Shown here one piece after another: positions 16,635-25,310 of a stretch of 64,000 bases of DNA. The notes below the pieces were generated by a model. That model made no database searches. It was not told where the DNA came from and saw only the letters and a program-made list of their open reading frames with translations. Position numbers and translations under genes: made by a program. This DNA is from an uncultured Bacilli bacterium (lineage in GTDB: Bacteria; Bacillota_I; Bacilli_A; RF39; UBA660): contig CAKORX010000005.1 in the NCBI GenBank assembly GCA_934101645.1, positions 1-64,000 on the forward strand, in the 5' to 3' direction. Every line of letters starts with the position of its first letter. Position 1 is the first letter of the stretch.

Positions 16635-18757
16635 TCTTGAGAAAATTCTAATTCATTGTTTTTTAAAACTTGTTCACACTTATTTTCTATAAAACTAGCG
16701 TACGTTTTTATTTGTTCAAGTTTTTCATCTGTAACTCTTGGATCTTCATAATCATATTTATTATTTTTATTAACTTTACATAAACTATATCCACAATAAA
16801 ACCAGTGTAGAGGATGTCTGTCTTTTATTTCTTTCAATAACTGGGAAATAATTTGCATATTTTCGAAATTATCTAGATCAATATTTTGAGTAAGTTCATA
16901 AAATGCCTCAAAAATAGTTGGAACATTATAATCATAAAGTTTACTAAAACCTTTAATTAAGGTTATTTCATCATATAGTTTTTGAACTACACTAAAATCA
17001 TCAATATAATGTTTTTGTTTTATGCTATCTAAAATACGATGATATTCACTGAAATGATATTCTCTTAATTTTTTACCATCTATTTCAACAATTGGTATTT
17101 TAAAATAGGCTGCCCATTTTTTAGCTGTATCTATTGAACGCATATCATCGGTGCCACTAACTACGATAACAAAATCAGGTTTATTTACTTTTCCATCACA
17201 ATAACGTTTTGTTAGTATTTCGTTATAATCATAAAATTGTTTAGAACCATAAGCTTCATATAATCGTTTTAAATTTTCATGCTCACAAAAAGCTAAAGAT
17301 TCATCGTCTGCAAGTCGGTTTGTTGGAGTTGCAGCATCTCGAACGAATGTACCTTCTAATCTTTCTGGAGATATGCTTGAAAATCCTAATAAAACACCAT
17401 TTGACTCTCCAAATGTCTTAACCAATTTCCATATATATGACATTGAAATATTCGGATTTCCAGTAGTAGTAGTTTCCCATAATTTCGGATTATCAACAAG
17501 TTTTTCTGTTAACTCATAATGTAGTGATGTATCTTTATCTTTCTTATAAATACAGTGCACTAAAGCCTCAAAATTTGGATTATCTATTTTAATAATAGGT
17601 ATTTGCTCTTTTACTAAATTGTTATTTTCATCATAATATGAATATTCTTCATACCTATTAATACTTTCTTTTTGGGGATTTATAATGTTTTTTGATATTT
17701 GCCAACTTTTAAAATTTTTAGCCCAAGTAAATACTTCATCAAAGTTAAAACTTTGAGAGCTATTATAAATACTTTCATGTATTTTTTCCATTATTTCATC
17801 TTTAGACATACTATGCTTTTCTGTAGCAGCATAAAATTCATATAAATATTTCAAATTATCTGGTATAGGATAATCATTACTAATTGCCTCTGTTGCAAGA
17901 AGATAAGCTTTCCTTACATTATCTGAACTAGTGTTAAATAATATTTGATATGCACCAGCTTCGATATGCAAAAGATCATCTATTTCAAGTAATTTATAAT
18001 ATAGTAGTTTTTTAGAAAAATCATAAGAAACTTTCGCTTTTTTCATTAAATCCTGTATAAAAGTGTAACATGGTATACCTGATGGTATTTCACCACTAAA
18101 ATTACTTATAAAGGTTTTAAGTTCAATATCGGTAGGATTCTCTATAAAATACTCCCTTAAAGCATGGTCCTTTAATTTAACAAACACACTAATAAATTCT
18201 TTAATATCTATTTTACTTGAAAGGTTTATAATACGATCAATATATTTTTTATCATCCGCACTATTTAGTAAAGGTTGAATTTCTCTTAAAATCGTAGGAT
18301 TTTTCTGAATAATGTTTATGTATTTTTTTAATTCCTCTAAATTATAAAGTGGCATAATATCATAGTTTTGAATAATTATATCTTTACCCCAAGTATCTAT
18401 AAAAGTTTGATTTAAACAATCTAAATTAATATTTTCTGTTTTCATATCAACTAAAATTTCATATATATCTTTGTTTTCATTGTATAAAGCTATTTCTTTT
18501 GTTCCAAAAATAACACCTCTTCGTATTAAACTTGTGATTTTGTAAAATAAAGTATTATTGTTTTTAAAAACATGTAAAAGAAAATAAAATTGTTCTTTCG
18601 TAATGTTCAAATCTTGTAAGTAAGAAATTAAATATATTTGTTGACTAAAACTAACTTTAAGTATTGCTTTATTTAACATAAAATCTTGATATTTTATATG
18701 TTTTTGATTTAAATTAGCACGTAATTTTCTTAATTGTGGATTTATAATAATCTTCAT
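16625..18757 (-). CDS. Large protein of unknown function, C-terminal module shared with the protein at 34-36 kb
   Basis: A 710-residue cytoplasmic protein with no signal peptide or membrane segment; GGAGG lies seven bases before the ATG. The first ~430 residues are predicted mostly helical. The C-terminal region has a run of motifs also found, in the same order, in the 715-residue protein at 34-36 kb: GVLLGFSSI, a downstream RD, DYNEI then KRY, PDFVIVV, and FKIPIVEIDG. The two are distant paralogues that share this module. PDFVIVV plus FKIPIVEID looks like alternating strands of a Rossmann-like fold, but I cannot assign a reaction. Confidence 0.75.
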   Translation of the reverse strand: MKIIINPQLRKLRANLNQKHIKYQDFMLNKAILKVSFSQQIYLISYLQDLNITKEQFYFLLHVFKNNNTLFYKITSLIRRGVIFGTKEIALYNENKDIYEILVDMKTENINLDCLNQTFIDTWGKDIIIQNYDIMPLYNLEELKKYINIIQKNPTILREIQPLLNSADDKKYIDRIINLSSKIDIKEFISVFVKLKDHALREYFIENPTDIELKTFISNFSGEIPSGIPCYTFIQDLMKKAKVSYDFSKKLLYYKLLEIDDLLHIEAGAYQILFNTSSDNVRKAYLLATEAISNDYPIPDNLKYLYEFYAATEKHSMSKDEIMEKIHESIYNSSQSFNFDEVFTWAKNFKSWQISKNIINPQKESINRYEEYSYYDENNNLVKEQIPIIKIDNPNFEALVHCIYKKDKDTSLHYELTEKLVDNPKLWETTTTGNPNISMSYIWKLVKTFGESNGVLLGFSSISPERLEGTFVRDAATPTNRLADDESLAFCEHENLKRLYEAYGSKQFYDYNEILTKRYCDGKVNKPDFVIVVSGTDDMRSIDTAKKWAAYFKIPIVEIDGKKLREYHFSEYHRILDSIKQKHYIDDFSVVQKLYDEITLIKGFSKLYDYNVPTIFEAFYELTQNIDLDNFENMQIISQLLKEIKDRHPLHWFYCGYSLCKVNKNNKYDYEDPRVTDEKLEQIKTYASFIENKCEQVLKNNELEFSQEKK

Positions 18758-18899
18758 ATATGCCTCCGAAGTATTTTATCATGTATACATTATACCATTA
18801 AATTTAGAAAAAATTCCATCTATATAACGTTTCACACTTCCATAATTAAATATTTTTAAAATTTCCAAGTCCATTGTCAATATCATTACAACACAAAAC

Positions 18900-19005
18900 T
18901 ATATATAGATTTTTTTTATTTCTTTTATGAAAGTATCTAAGTTTTCCTTAGCAATAGGTAAAGGTAAGTTTTATCTTCAATAAAATATCCATTTTGTAGG
19001 CATTT
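18900..19005 (-). pseudogene. Possible degraded gene remnant
   Basis: The minus strand reads NGYFIEDKT and, after a one-base shift, LPLPIAKENLDTFIKEIKKI before a stop. The two pieces look like one short C-terminal region broken by a frameshift. It has no start or ribosome-binding site. The 480-base gap around it otherwise holds only the tRNA-Trp, its terminator and its promoter. Confidence 0.2.
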
Positions 19006-19016
19006 CACAAAAACAA

Positions 19017-19052
19017 AAAACGCTCGATTTCCGTTTAAAATCAAGCGTTTTT
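19017..19052 (-). terminator. Terminator of the tRNA-Trp transcript
   Basis: AACGCTTGAT, a loop region, and ATCGAGCGTT (one G-T pair), followed by T-rich sequence on the minus strand, about 40 bases past the tRNA 3' end. Confidence 0.8.
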
Positions 19053-19090
19053 CGATATTTTGACTCCAAAAATTGGAGCAAATTTCTATT

Positions 19091-19164
19091 TGGCAGGGGC
19101 GGAGAGAATCGAACTCCCATCTAAAGTTTTGGAGACTCCTATGCTACCATTATACCACGCCCCT
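19091..19164 (-). tRNA. tRNA-Trp (CCA)
   Basis: 74 bases with encoded 3' CCA. The acceptor stem pairs AGGGGCG with CGCCCCT and the T-arm has GTTCGATTC. The anticodon loop is CTCCAAA, giving anticodon CCA. With UGA used as a stop codon here, this fits the standard bacterial code. Confidence 0.95.
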
Positions 19165-19175
19165 AAGGCAAGAAC

Positions 19176-19204
19176 ATTATAACATAAATATAATTAGCAA
19201 TCAA
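19176..19204 (-). promoter_or_regulatory. Promoter of tRNA-Trp
   Basis: TTGATT, 17 bases, TATAAT, ending 11 bases before the tRNA 5' end: a near-consensus sigma-A promoter. Confidence 0.8.
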
Positions 19205-19237
19205 GATTTTTAATCATATTATATTCTAGGTGATATA

Positions 19238-19660
19238 GTGATAATTTCATACAATACAAAGGAGCTAGATTTACTAGCAAGAATAATGAGAGCTGAAGCT
19301 TTAAATGAAGGAGAACTTGGCATGTTAATGGTAGGAAACGTTGTAGTTAATAGAGTTCTTGCTAATTGTTTAACCTTTAAAAATATTAATAGCTTATATA
19401 ATGCAATTTATCAGCAAAACCAGTTTGTAGGAACCAATAGTTCGTTATTTCAGGCAAGTGCTACAACACTTGAAAAAAACTTAGCTAAAAGAATATTGCA
19501 AGGAGAATATTATTACCCAGCAACTAATGCCCTATGGTTTTATGCTCCTAATAAAAATGAAAATTGTAAAAGCACTTGGTATAATCAAACTTTATCTGGA
19601 AGATATAAAAACCATTGTTTCTATAATCCTGATCCTGGAGTTTGTCAAGAAATTCATTAA
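19238..19660 (+). CDS. SleB/CwlJ-like spore cortex or cell-wall hydrolase
   Basis: A 140-residue Hydrolase_2 (SleB/CwlJ) domain. LLARIMRAEALNEGELGMLM holds the catalytic Glu20 in the family's A-R-x-x-x-x-E-A pattern, followed by VGNVVVNRVL, the conserved V-x-x-V-x-x-N-R-V segment. The start is GTG after AGGTGAT. There is no signal peptide and no peptidoglycan-binding domain, which is like CwlJ, a coat-associated germination enzyme, rather than full-length SleB. It stands alone on the plus strand and shares a hairpin with the convergent clpB gene. A vegetative role cannot be excluded. Confidence 0.88.
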   Translation: MIISYNTKELDLLARIMRAEALNEGELGMLMVGNVVVNRVLANCLTFKNINSLYNAIYQQNQFVGTNSSLFQASATTLEKNLAKRILQGEYYYPATNALWFYAPNKNENCKSTWYNQTLSGRYKNHCFYNPDPGVCQEIH

Positions 19661-19690
19661 AAAAGATTGCACAAATTATGCAATCTCAAT
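19660..19690. terminator. Bidirectional terminator between the SleB-like gene and clpB
   Basis: An 8-bp stem, AGATTGCA and TGCAATCT; the clpB stop codon lies in the loop. Six T follow on the minus strand and a weaker T-rich run on the plus strand. Confidence 0.7.
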
Positions 19691-21772
19691 TTTATTATCT
19701 TTAACATCAATGTTAATAGTAGAATTTTGACTTATTTCATTATTAATAAGTTTTTTTGCAATTAATGTTTCAAGTTCTTTATTAACTAATCTTTTTAATG
19801 GTCTTGCGCCAAAATATTCATCATACCCATTATCAATAAAGTATTTTCTAGCATCAGTTGAAAGAACTATTTTAACATTTATATCGCTTAAACGTTTTTC
19901 AATATCTTTAATGATATTATCAAGTATTTGTGATAAATCATCTTTACTAAGTTTGTTAAATACAATAATTTCATCAAGTCTATTTAAAAATTCAGGTTTA
20001 AAATATTTTGTAAGTTCTGAAGTTACTTTATCTTCCTCATTATTCAAAATATATTCACTACCAACATTTGAAGTCATAATTATAATTGTATTTTTAAAAT
20101 CTACGGTCCTTCCGTTAGAATCAGTAAGTCTACCTTCATCTAGAATTTGAAGTAATAAATTTAGTACATCTGGATGAGCTTTTTCAATTTCATCGAATAA
20201 TACTATGCAATATGGATTACGACGTACTTTTTCTGTGAGTTGGCCTCCTTCTTCATATCCAACATATCCTGGTGCTGCACCAATAAGTCTTGATACAGAA
20301 TATTTTTCCATATATTCGCTCATATCAATTCTTACCATATGATGTTCATCATCAAAAAGTTCATAGGCAAGGCTCCTTGCAACCTCAGTTTTTCCCACTC
20401 CTGTCGGGCCCAAAAACATAAATGAACCAATTGGTCTATTAGGATCTTTAATGCCACTTCTTGAACGTATAATTGCATCAGATACAAGTTTTAATGCCTT
20501 GTCTTGACCTTTTACACGTTTTTTTAAGTTCTCTTCGAGATTTAATATTTTATCTTTTTCAGAACTCATTAGCTTAGAAAGTGGAATGTTGGTCCATTTA
20601 CTAATAATACCTGCGATATCTTCGCTAGTTACAACGTCACTTAATATACTATTTTTGTTTTCTTTTGTTAAATTCTCAAGTTTTAATTTAAGCTCTGGCA
20701 AAGTACCATTTTTAAGTCTTGCAGCAGTTTCTAAATCATAATTATTTTCCGCTTGTTCAAGTTCGAAGTTACATTTAGAAATTTGTGATTTTACCTTTTT
20801 AATTTCCTCATTAAGATCTTTTTCTTTTTGCCATTTTTCATTAAGTTTTTGCTCTTCGCCTTTTAATGTATAAAGTTCATCATCAATTTTTTCAAGCCTT
20901 TTTATAGATAGTTCATCTTTTTCTTTTTTTAACGCTTCTTTTTCAACTTGTAATGTTAAAATTTTGCGGGTTATTTCATCTAAAGCTGTTGGAACACTGT
21001 CCATCTGTACTCTAATTGTTGCACATGCTTCATCTACCAAATCAATTGCTTTATCTGGTAAAAATCTATCTGTAATATATCTATTTGAAAGAGTGGCCGC
21101 ACTAACTAATGCTTTATCTTGGATAGAAACACCATGATATATTTCAAATCTTTCTTTTAAACCACGAAGGATAGTTATTGTATCTTCGACAGTTGGTTCA
21201 GAAACAATTACCTTTTGAAATCTTCTTTCTAGTGCTCCATCTTTCTCGATATACATACGATATTCATTTAATGTTGTAGCACCAATAACGTGAATTTCTC
21301 CACGAGCTAGCATTGGTTTTAGAATATTTCCTGTATCCATAGCACCTTCGGCACTACCAGTACCTACTATTAAATGAATTTCATCAATAAACATTATTAG
21401 GTTGCCTTCGCTTTTTTTGATTTCGTCTAAGACTTTTTTTAGTCTTTCTTCAAATTCACCACGATATTTTGCACCAGCTATTAATGATGCCATATTTAAT
21501 TCCCAAATAGTTTTATTTTTTAAGCTTTCAGGAACGTCCCCTTTTACAATTCTTTGAGCAAGGCCCTCTACAATGGCAGTTTTTCCTACGCCTGGCTCAC
21601 CAATAAGAACAGGATTATTTTTTGTTTTTCTAGAAAGTATTCTAGTTATGCTCCTAATTTCATCGTCTCTACCAATTATAGGATCTATTTTACGATTTTT
21701 AACATCGTCATTTATATTACGTCCATATTTTTCTAGAACGTTTTCATTTTCTTCATTATTTTGATTGTACAT
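19676..21772 (-). CDS. clpB: ClpB-type disaggregase lacking the N-terminal Clp_N domain
   Basis: A 698-residue AAA+ protein with two ATPase domains. Walker A motifs are GEPGVGKT (58-65) and GPTGVGKT (455-462), Walker B motifs FIDEIH and VLFDEIEKAHPD. Between them lies a coiled-coil middle domain (about 270-375), which identifies ClpB rather than ClpC. Full-length ClpB is about 860 residues; the missing ~150 are the N-terminal domain. Translation begins just after a promoter and CIRCE site, so the N-domain was not lost to a frameshift upstream. ClpB works with DnaK to pull apart aggregates; N-domain-less forms keep core activity. Heat-shock control by HrcA is expected. Confidence 0.93.
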   Translation of the reverse strand: MYNQNNEENENVLEKYGRNINDDVKNRKIDPIIGRDDEIRSITRILSRKTKNNPVLIGEPGVGKTAIVEGLAQRIVKGDVPESLKNKTIWELNMASLIAGAKYRGEFEERLKKVLDEIKKSEGNLIMFIDEIHLIVGTGSAEGAMDTGNILKPMLARGEIHVIGATTLNEYRMYIEKDGALERRFQKVIVSEPTVEDTITILRGLKERFEIYHGVSIQDKALVSAATLSNRYITDRFLPDKAIDLVDEACATIRVQMDSVPTALDEITRKILTLQVEKEALKKEKDELSIKRLEKIDDELYTLKGEEQKLNEKWQKEKDLNEEIKKVKSQISKCNFELEQAENNYDLETAARLKNGTLPELKLKLENLTKENKNSILSDVVTSEDIAGIISKWTNIPLSKLMSSEKDKILNLEENLKKRVKGQDKALKLVSDAIIRSRSGIKDPNRPIGSFMFLGPTGVGKTEVARSLAYELFDDEHHMVRIDMSEYMEKYSVSRLIGAAPGYVGYEEGGQLTEKVRRNPYCIVLFDEIEKAHPDVLNLLLQILDEGRLTDSNGRTVDFKNTIIIMTSNVGSEYILNNEEDKVTSELTKYFKPEFLNRLDEIIVFNKLSKDDLSQILDNIIKDIEKRLSDINVKIVLSTDARKYFIDNGYDEYFGARPLKRLVNKELETLIAKKLINNEISQNSTINIDVKDNKIEIA

Positions 21773-21799
21773 TTTACATACCTCCTTTTTACATATACT

Positions 21800-21828
21800 A
21801 TTATACTCAAAAAATTAGCACTTGTCAA
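21800..21828 (-). promoter_or_regulatory. Consensus sigma-A promoter of clpB
   Basis: TTGACA, 17 bases, TATAAT: a perfect match. The -35 and half of the spacer lie inside the CIRCE operator. Confidence 0.9.
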
Positions 21829-21841
21829 TATTAAGTGCTAA
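21815..21841. promoter_or_regulatory. CIRCE operator (HrcA binding site)
   Basis: TTAGCACTT, nine bases, AAGTGCTAA: the CIRCE inverted repeat (consensus TTAGCACTC-N9-GAGTGCTAA) with one change in each arm that keeps the symmetry. HrcA bound here would block the -35. Confidence 0.93.
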
Positions 21842-21900
21842 TTATACTATATTAAAATATTCATTTTTTATGCAAAAAAATATGAAAACATTTGTTATTT

Positions 21901-22929
21901 TCATATTTTAAGTTTTTGACCAATTTGAAGTGTATTTGACGTTAAATTATTTTTATTTTTAATGTTATCAACTGTTGTATTAAACTTTCTAGCAATTGCC
22001 CATAATGAATCACCTTTTTGAACGGTATAAACTGTATCTTTCGATGGAACGATTAATTCTTGACCGATACTTAAAGTATTACTATTTAAATTATTTAATT
22101 TCTTTAGGTTGTCAACTGTTGTTCCATACATATTAGCAATCTTATAAAGAGTATCACCTTTTTGTACTTTATATATATTTTGATTATCTGGATTTACTTT
22201 AGTGCCTTTAATTTTTAATCTTTGACCAATTGATAAAAGATTTGTCTTTAAATTGTTGATAGACTTAAGTTCTTCGACAGTGGTATTATATTTTTTAGCT
22301 ATGCTCCATAATGAATCACCTTTTTGAACTATATAGTAATCATTTTCTTCATTCGAACCTTTTAATGAATATGGCACACCAATATAGTTTGCTAATGCTT
22401 TTACAACAGCTTCCGCTAAATCTTCCCAATTGTTCTTAATTAAGTTCACATCATCACCTGTACTATCTAAAAATCCATACTCTACGATTAATGTTTCATT
22501 ATTAGGAGTATCTCTTAATAAATAATAATAATCTTTTGATGGATTACTAGGTAATCTACGTTGATAATATTTTCTAACATTTTGACCAGATGCCTCCAGT
22601 TCTTTAGCAATAAGTTTTGATAATGTATCTTTATTACGAAGTGCATAAATTACTTCAGCACCATCGCCACCCCCTGCATTTAAGTGATTAGATAATGCAA
22701 TAACATCATTGCCATTGCCATAAAAGCTTTGCACTCTTTTTGGCCTCGTAGTTTGATCTAATAATTCATCAGAAGTTCTTGTCATTGCATTTTCTATTCC
22801 TAATTCATCTAATCTTTTTTTTATATAATTACTAATTTTTAATGTATATTCTTTTTCTAGAATACCATTACCTGATGAGCCTCCATCAGCTCCACCGTGT
22901 CCAGCATCAATTACAACTTTTTTAGCCAT
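21901..22929 (-). CDS. N-acetylmuramoyl-L-alanine amidase (Amidase_3) with three LysM domains
   Basis: About 342 residues. The amidase domain (first ~185) has the zinc ligands and catalytic Glu of the family: VVIDAGHGGADGG, a Glu in LEKEYTL, SNHLNAGG and VEYGFLD. Three LysM modules follow, each opening with VQKGD(S/T)L and ending QxLxI, separated by short linkers. It cleaves the amide bond between MurNAc and the stem peptide. There is no signal peptide, as in the mother-cell lytic amidases CwlC/CwlH or phage-derived lysins. I used the ATG with AGGATG upstream; a GTG three codons earlier (22938) is possible. The gene stands alone, next to clpB. Confidence 0.9.
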   Translation of the reverse strand: MAKKVVIDAGHGGADGGSSGNGILEKEYTLKISNYIKKRLDELGIENAMTRTSDELLDQTTRPKRVQSFYGNGNDVIALSNHLNAGGGDGAEVIYALRNKDTLSKLIAKELEASGQNVRKYYQRRLPSNPSKDYYYLLRDTPNNETLIVEYGFLDSTGDDVNLIKNNWEDLAEAVVKALANYIGVPYSLKGSNEENDYYIVQKGDSLWSIAKKYNTTVEELKSINNLKTNLLSIGQRLKIKGTKVNPDNQNIYKVQKGDTLYKIANMYGTTVDNLKKLNNLNSNTLSIGQELIVPSKDTVYTVQKGDSLWAIARKFNTTVDNIKNKNNLTSNTLQIGQKLKI

Positions 22930-23009
22930 AAATATCACATCCTATAATAATTTATGCTAAAGAAAATAAGATGAAATACTAATTATAAATATAATGCAAT
23001 TAATAAAAC

Positions 23010-24575
23010 TTAATTTTTATATGTCGTATTGCAATATAAATGAGTTACTTGCCCATTTGTAATTTTATTATTTCCACCTTCAGCTTTTCTCTGAATATGA
23101 TCAATAGATAAAGATTGGGTTGTTAAATAGCCACCGCATATTGCACATTTTGATAGTGATTTTACAAAAGTTTGAAGTTTTATTTGCTGTTTTATTCCCC
23201 TAGAAAAATTACCCTTCACTTGAATTTTACTATTATCAATAATTTCAGTTTGTAAGTCCTTAAAATCTGATTTTTTCTTTAATTTTTCAACAACTTCTTT
23301 TGGACTTAATTGATTATTTTGTAATAATATTTCCATAATAGCTATATAATAATCAGCCATATGAGTATATGCTTTTTTACTCTGTCTATATTTTCTTATA
23401 ATTTGTTGTGCTAAAAAACTATAATCATATATAACTTTTTCAAAATTACTCCTAATACTAATAAAATCATTAAGTTTATTTTTAGAAATTAATTCTTTAA
23501 TGAATAAAAGAAAGCCATAAAAACTTCCAATCTTATGCTTGCCAATATCTGAATAAAAATATACAAATGGATGAATTCCTAAAGAAAATGGTTCATTAGA
23601 ATTTATATATTGCAAAATTTTCAATGTATTTTTTAAACAATTTAAAACATTTATTTCATTTCCCTCTTTCGCATCGTTATCATTTTTTATGTCATTGCAA
23701 ATTTTAACTGTTTGTGTAACAACATCGAGTGTTAAACTAGAAGACTGAAACCCACCAATAGTAAAGCTGTTTATATCATTTGTATTTACTTTACCACTTC
23801 CAAATAATAACTTATGAATATCTTTAGAAATATTTTGAACATTTGCTTCACCTTTTTCTGAAAAACCAGACCAATATTTGTAACCCATACCAGCTCGTAC
23901 AATTGCTCTAGAAGCTATAGCATAGTCCTTGCTTCTATTAATAATTAATTCTAACTCAGCATCACTTATTTTAGTGGCAGATTGATTAATTTTCAAAAAT
24001 GATTCTTCTGCCTTATTCGCATCACCATCTACCCATTGTAATTGTAAAGCCAATGCCCCCAAATTTTTTGCATACGTTTTTTGTTCATCATTTTTTGCAA
24101 GATTTGGATTTCTTGTTATTTTAAATAAATCACTAAACGAGCCAATTCTTTCATTTATCATTTTGCGAATATTATTTGCAGTTTCTAATTGTTCAGTAAC
24201 TATAAAATTATTATAATAGTCTCTTGATATACTTCCATCACCATAGTCGTCATTAATCCACGCTGCTAAACTGCTTAAACGATGTGCACCATCGATAACA
24301 AATATATAACCACTTTGGCTTCTCCATAATATTATCGCTGGAATCAATTCTCCATTTAAAAAACTTTCAATAATACCATAAACTTTACTTGGTTCCCATT
24401 CATTTGTTTCTCTTTGAAAAATTGGTTTTCTTAAAGTAGAAAAGAAAAATGAATCATACTTTAAATCTTCGATAGATAAAGTCGCTTTATTTCGTGTATT
24501 TTCCATACTACCTGATTGGGTTATTATATCAAAATCCTCTCTTGGAATTAATGCATCCAATGTTACAGTTTTCAT
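23010..24575 (-). CDS. DUF262 (ParB-like fold) protein with C-terminal HNH nuclease motif
   Basis: A 521-residue protein. The N-terminus has the DUF262/GmrS-type pattern PIFQRETNEWEPSKV, then IDGAHRLSSLAAW (DGAHR at 95-99), a variant of the DGQQR nucleotide-binding motif. The C-terminal ~45 residues form an HNH-like zinc nuclease: CAICGG, then SIDHIQRKAEGG, then HLYCN. DUF262/HNH proteins include GmrSD-type modification-dependent restriction enzymes and other anti-phage nucleases. A defence role is likely but unproven. A strong GGAGGT precedes the ATG. The next gene on the strand is in the uracil-DNA-glycosylase family. Confidence 0.82.
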   Translation of the reverse strand: MKTVTLDALIPREDFDIITQSGSMENTRNKATLSIEDLKYDSFFFSTLRKPIFQRETNEWEPSKVYGIIESFLNGELIPAIILWRSQSGYIFVIDGAHRLSSLAAWINDDYGDGSISRDYYNNFIVTEQLETANNIRKMINERIGSFSDLFKITRNPNLAKNDEQKTYAKNLGALALQLQWVDGDANKAEESFLKINQSATKISDAELELIINRSKDYAIASRAIVRAGMGYKYWSGFSEKGEANVQNISKDIHKLLFGSGKVNTNDINSFTIGGFQSSSLTLDVVTQTVKICNDIKNDNDAKEGNEINVLNCLKNTLKILQYINSNEPFSLGIHPFVYFYSDIGKHKIGSFYGFLLFIKELISKNKLNDFISIRSNFEKVIYDYSFLAQQIIRKYRQSKKAYTHMADYYIAIMEILLQNNQLSPKEVVEKLKKKSDFKDLQTEIIDNSKIQVKGNFSRGIKQQIKLQTFVKSLSKCAICGGYLTTQSLSIDHIQRKAEGGNNKITNGQVTHLYCNTTYKN

Positions 24576-24628
24576 TTTGTTTTACCTCCATTAGCTTTAA
24601 TATATCTATAATTATACAGTAAAACACT

Positions 24629-24655
24629 AAAAAAAGCGATTAATTAATTTCGCTT
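24629..24655 (-). terminator. Terminator after the uracil-DNA-glycosylase-like gene
   Basis: AAGCGA and TCGCTT around a 10-base loop, with a run of T on the minus strand. It separates this gene from the DUF262/HNH gene. Confidence 0.7.
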
Positions 24656-24693
24656 CATTCTAAAAAAAATTAATAATTCAATTTGTAATTAAT

Positions 24694-25275
24694 CTATTTA
24701 ATGGCAAAGTTTATAATTTCTCTTATTTCAAAAATTCGTTTACTTAAAAATTCCGGATTGTCCTTAAACCATTTAATGTTTAATGGTGACGGATGTGGTA
24801 AAACAATAGCCACTTTTCCATAAAGTATATTATTTTTAAAAACTAAGTCATTAAAGCTTTCACATGGAAAGAAAACTTTTGCGGCTTGTGCACCAATAAT
24901 TATAAATATTTTGTTGTTAATTTGTTGAATCTCTTTTCTTACCCATGTTTCATAACATATTTTTGGTGGTTTCTTATCATTCCCATTTTTGTCCTTGCCT
25001 GGATAGCAATGAGCAAGTGAAGTTATGTAGAAATTATCTTCATTATAAAAATCTTCGTCAGTAATATTATACCATTCATATTTAAGTTTTTTTCCACTTT
25101 GATCAGTAAATGGCTTTAATGTTTTATACACAGTTTTTGACGGAGCTTGACTAATTTGACATATTTTTGCGTTTTTATTTCCAAAAACTACAGGATGGGG
25201 TTCAAATCCAAAACTTTCTTTACAAATTTGGCAATTTTTAATTTCATTTATCAATACTTCAAATTTTTTATTCAT
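24694..25275 (-). CDS. Uracil-DNA glycosylase superfamily protein with a predicted Fe-S cluster
   Basis: A 193-residue UDG-fold protein. Motif I is QAPSKTVYKTLKPFTDQSGK, in place of the usual G-E-A-P-G-x-x-E-x-x-x-G-x-P-F; motif II is HPSPLN, as in family 4/5 enzymes. Four cysteines (15, 18, 90, 107) match the spacing of the 4Fe-4S ligands of family-4 UDGs. Such enzymes excise uracil from DNA in repair; the altered motif I may mean a different base or substrate. It follows the TtcA-like gene by about 35 bases and precedes the DUF262/HNH nuclease. Confidence 0.82.
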   Translation of the reverse strand: MNKKFEVLINEIKNCQICKESFGFEPHPVVFGNKNAKICQISQAPSKTVYKTLKPFTDQSGKKLKYEWYNITDEDFYNEDNFYITSLAHCYPGKDKNGNDKKPPKICYETWVRKEIQQINNKIFIIIGAQAAKVFFPCESFNDLVFKNNILYGKVAIVLPHPSPLNIKWFKDNPEFLSKRIFEIREIINFAIK

Positions 25276-25310
25276 AATATAATTTACTCCATTTTCTAAT
25301 ATTAAAATAA

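Noticed and set aside
1607..19164. Integrative element inserted at tRNA-Trp
   Set aside because: No integrase and no repeated 3' tRNA end are visible, and ordinary genes lie between the T4SS and the tRNA.
19091..19164. UGA read as tryptophan (Mollicute code)
   Set aside because: UGA ends real genes here (for example map), the tRNA-Trp anticodon is CCA, and no frames need UGA as Trp.
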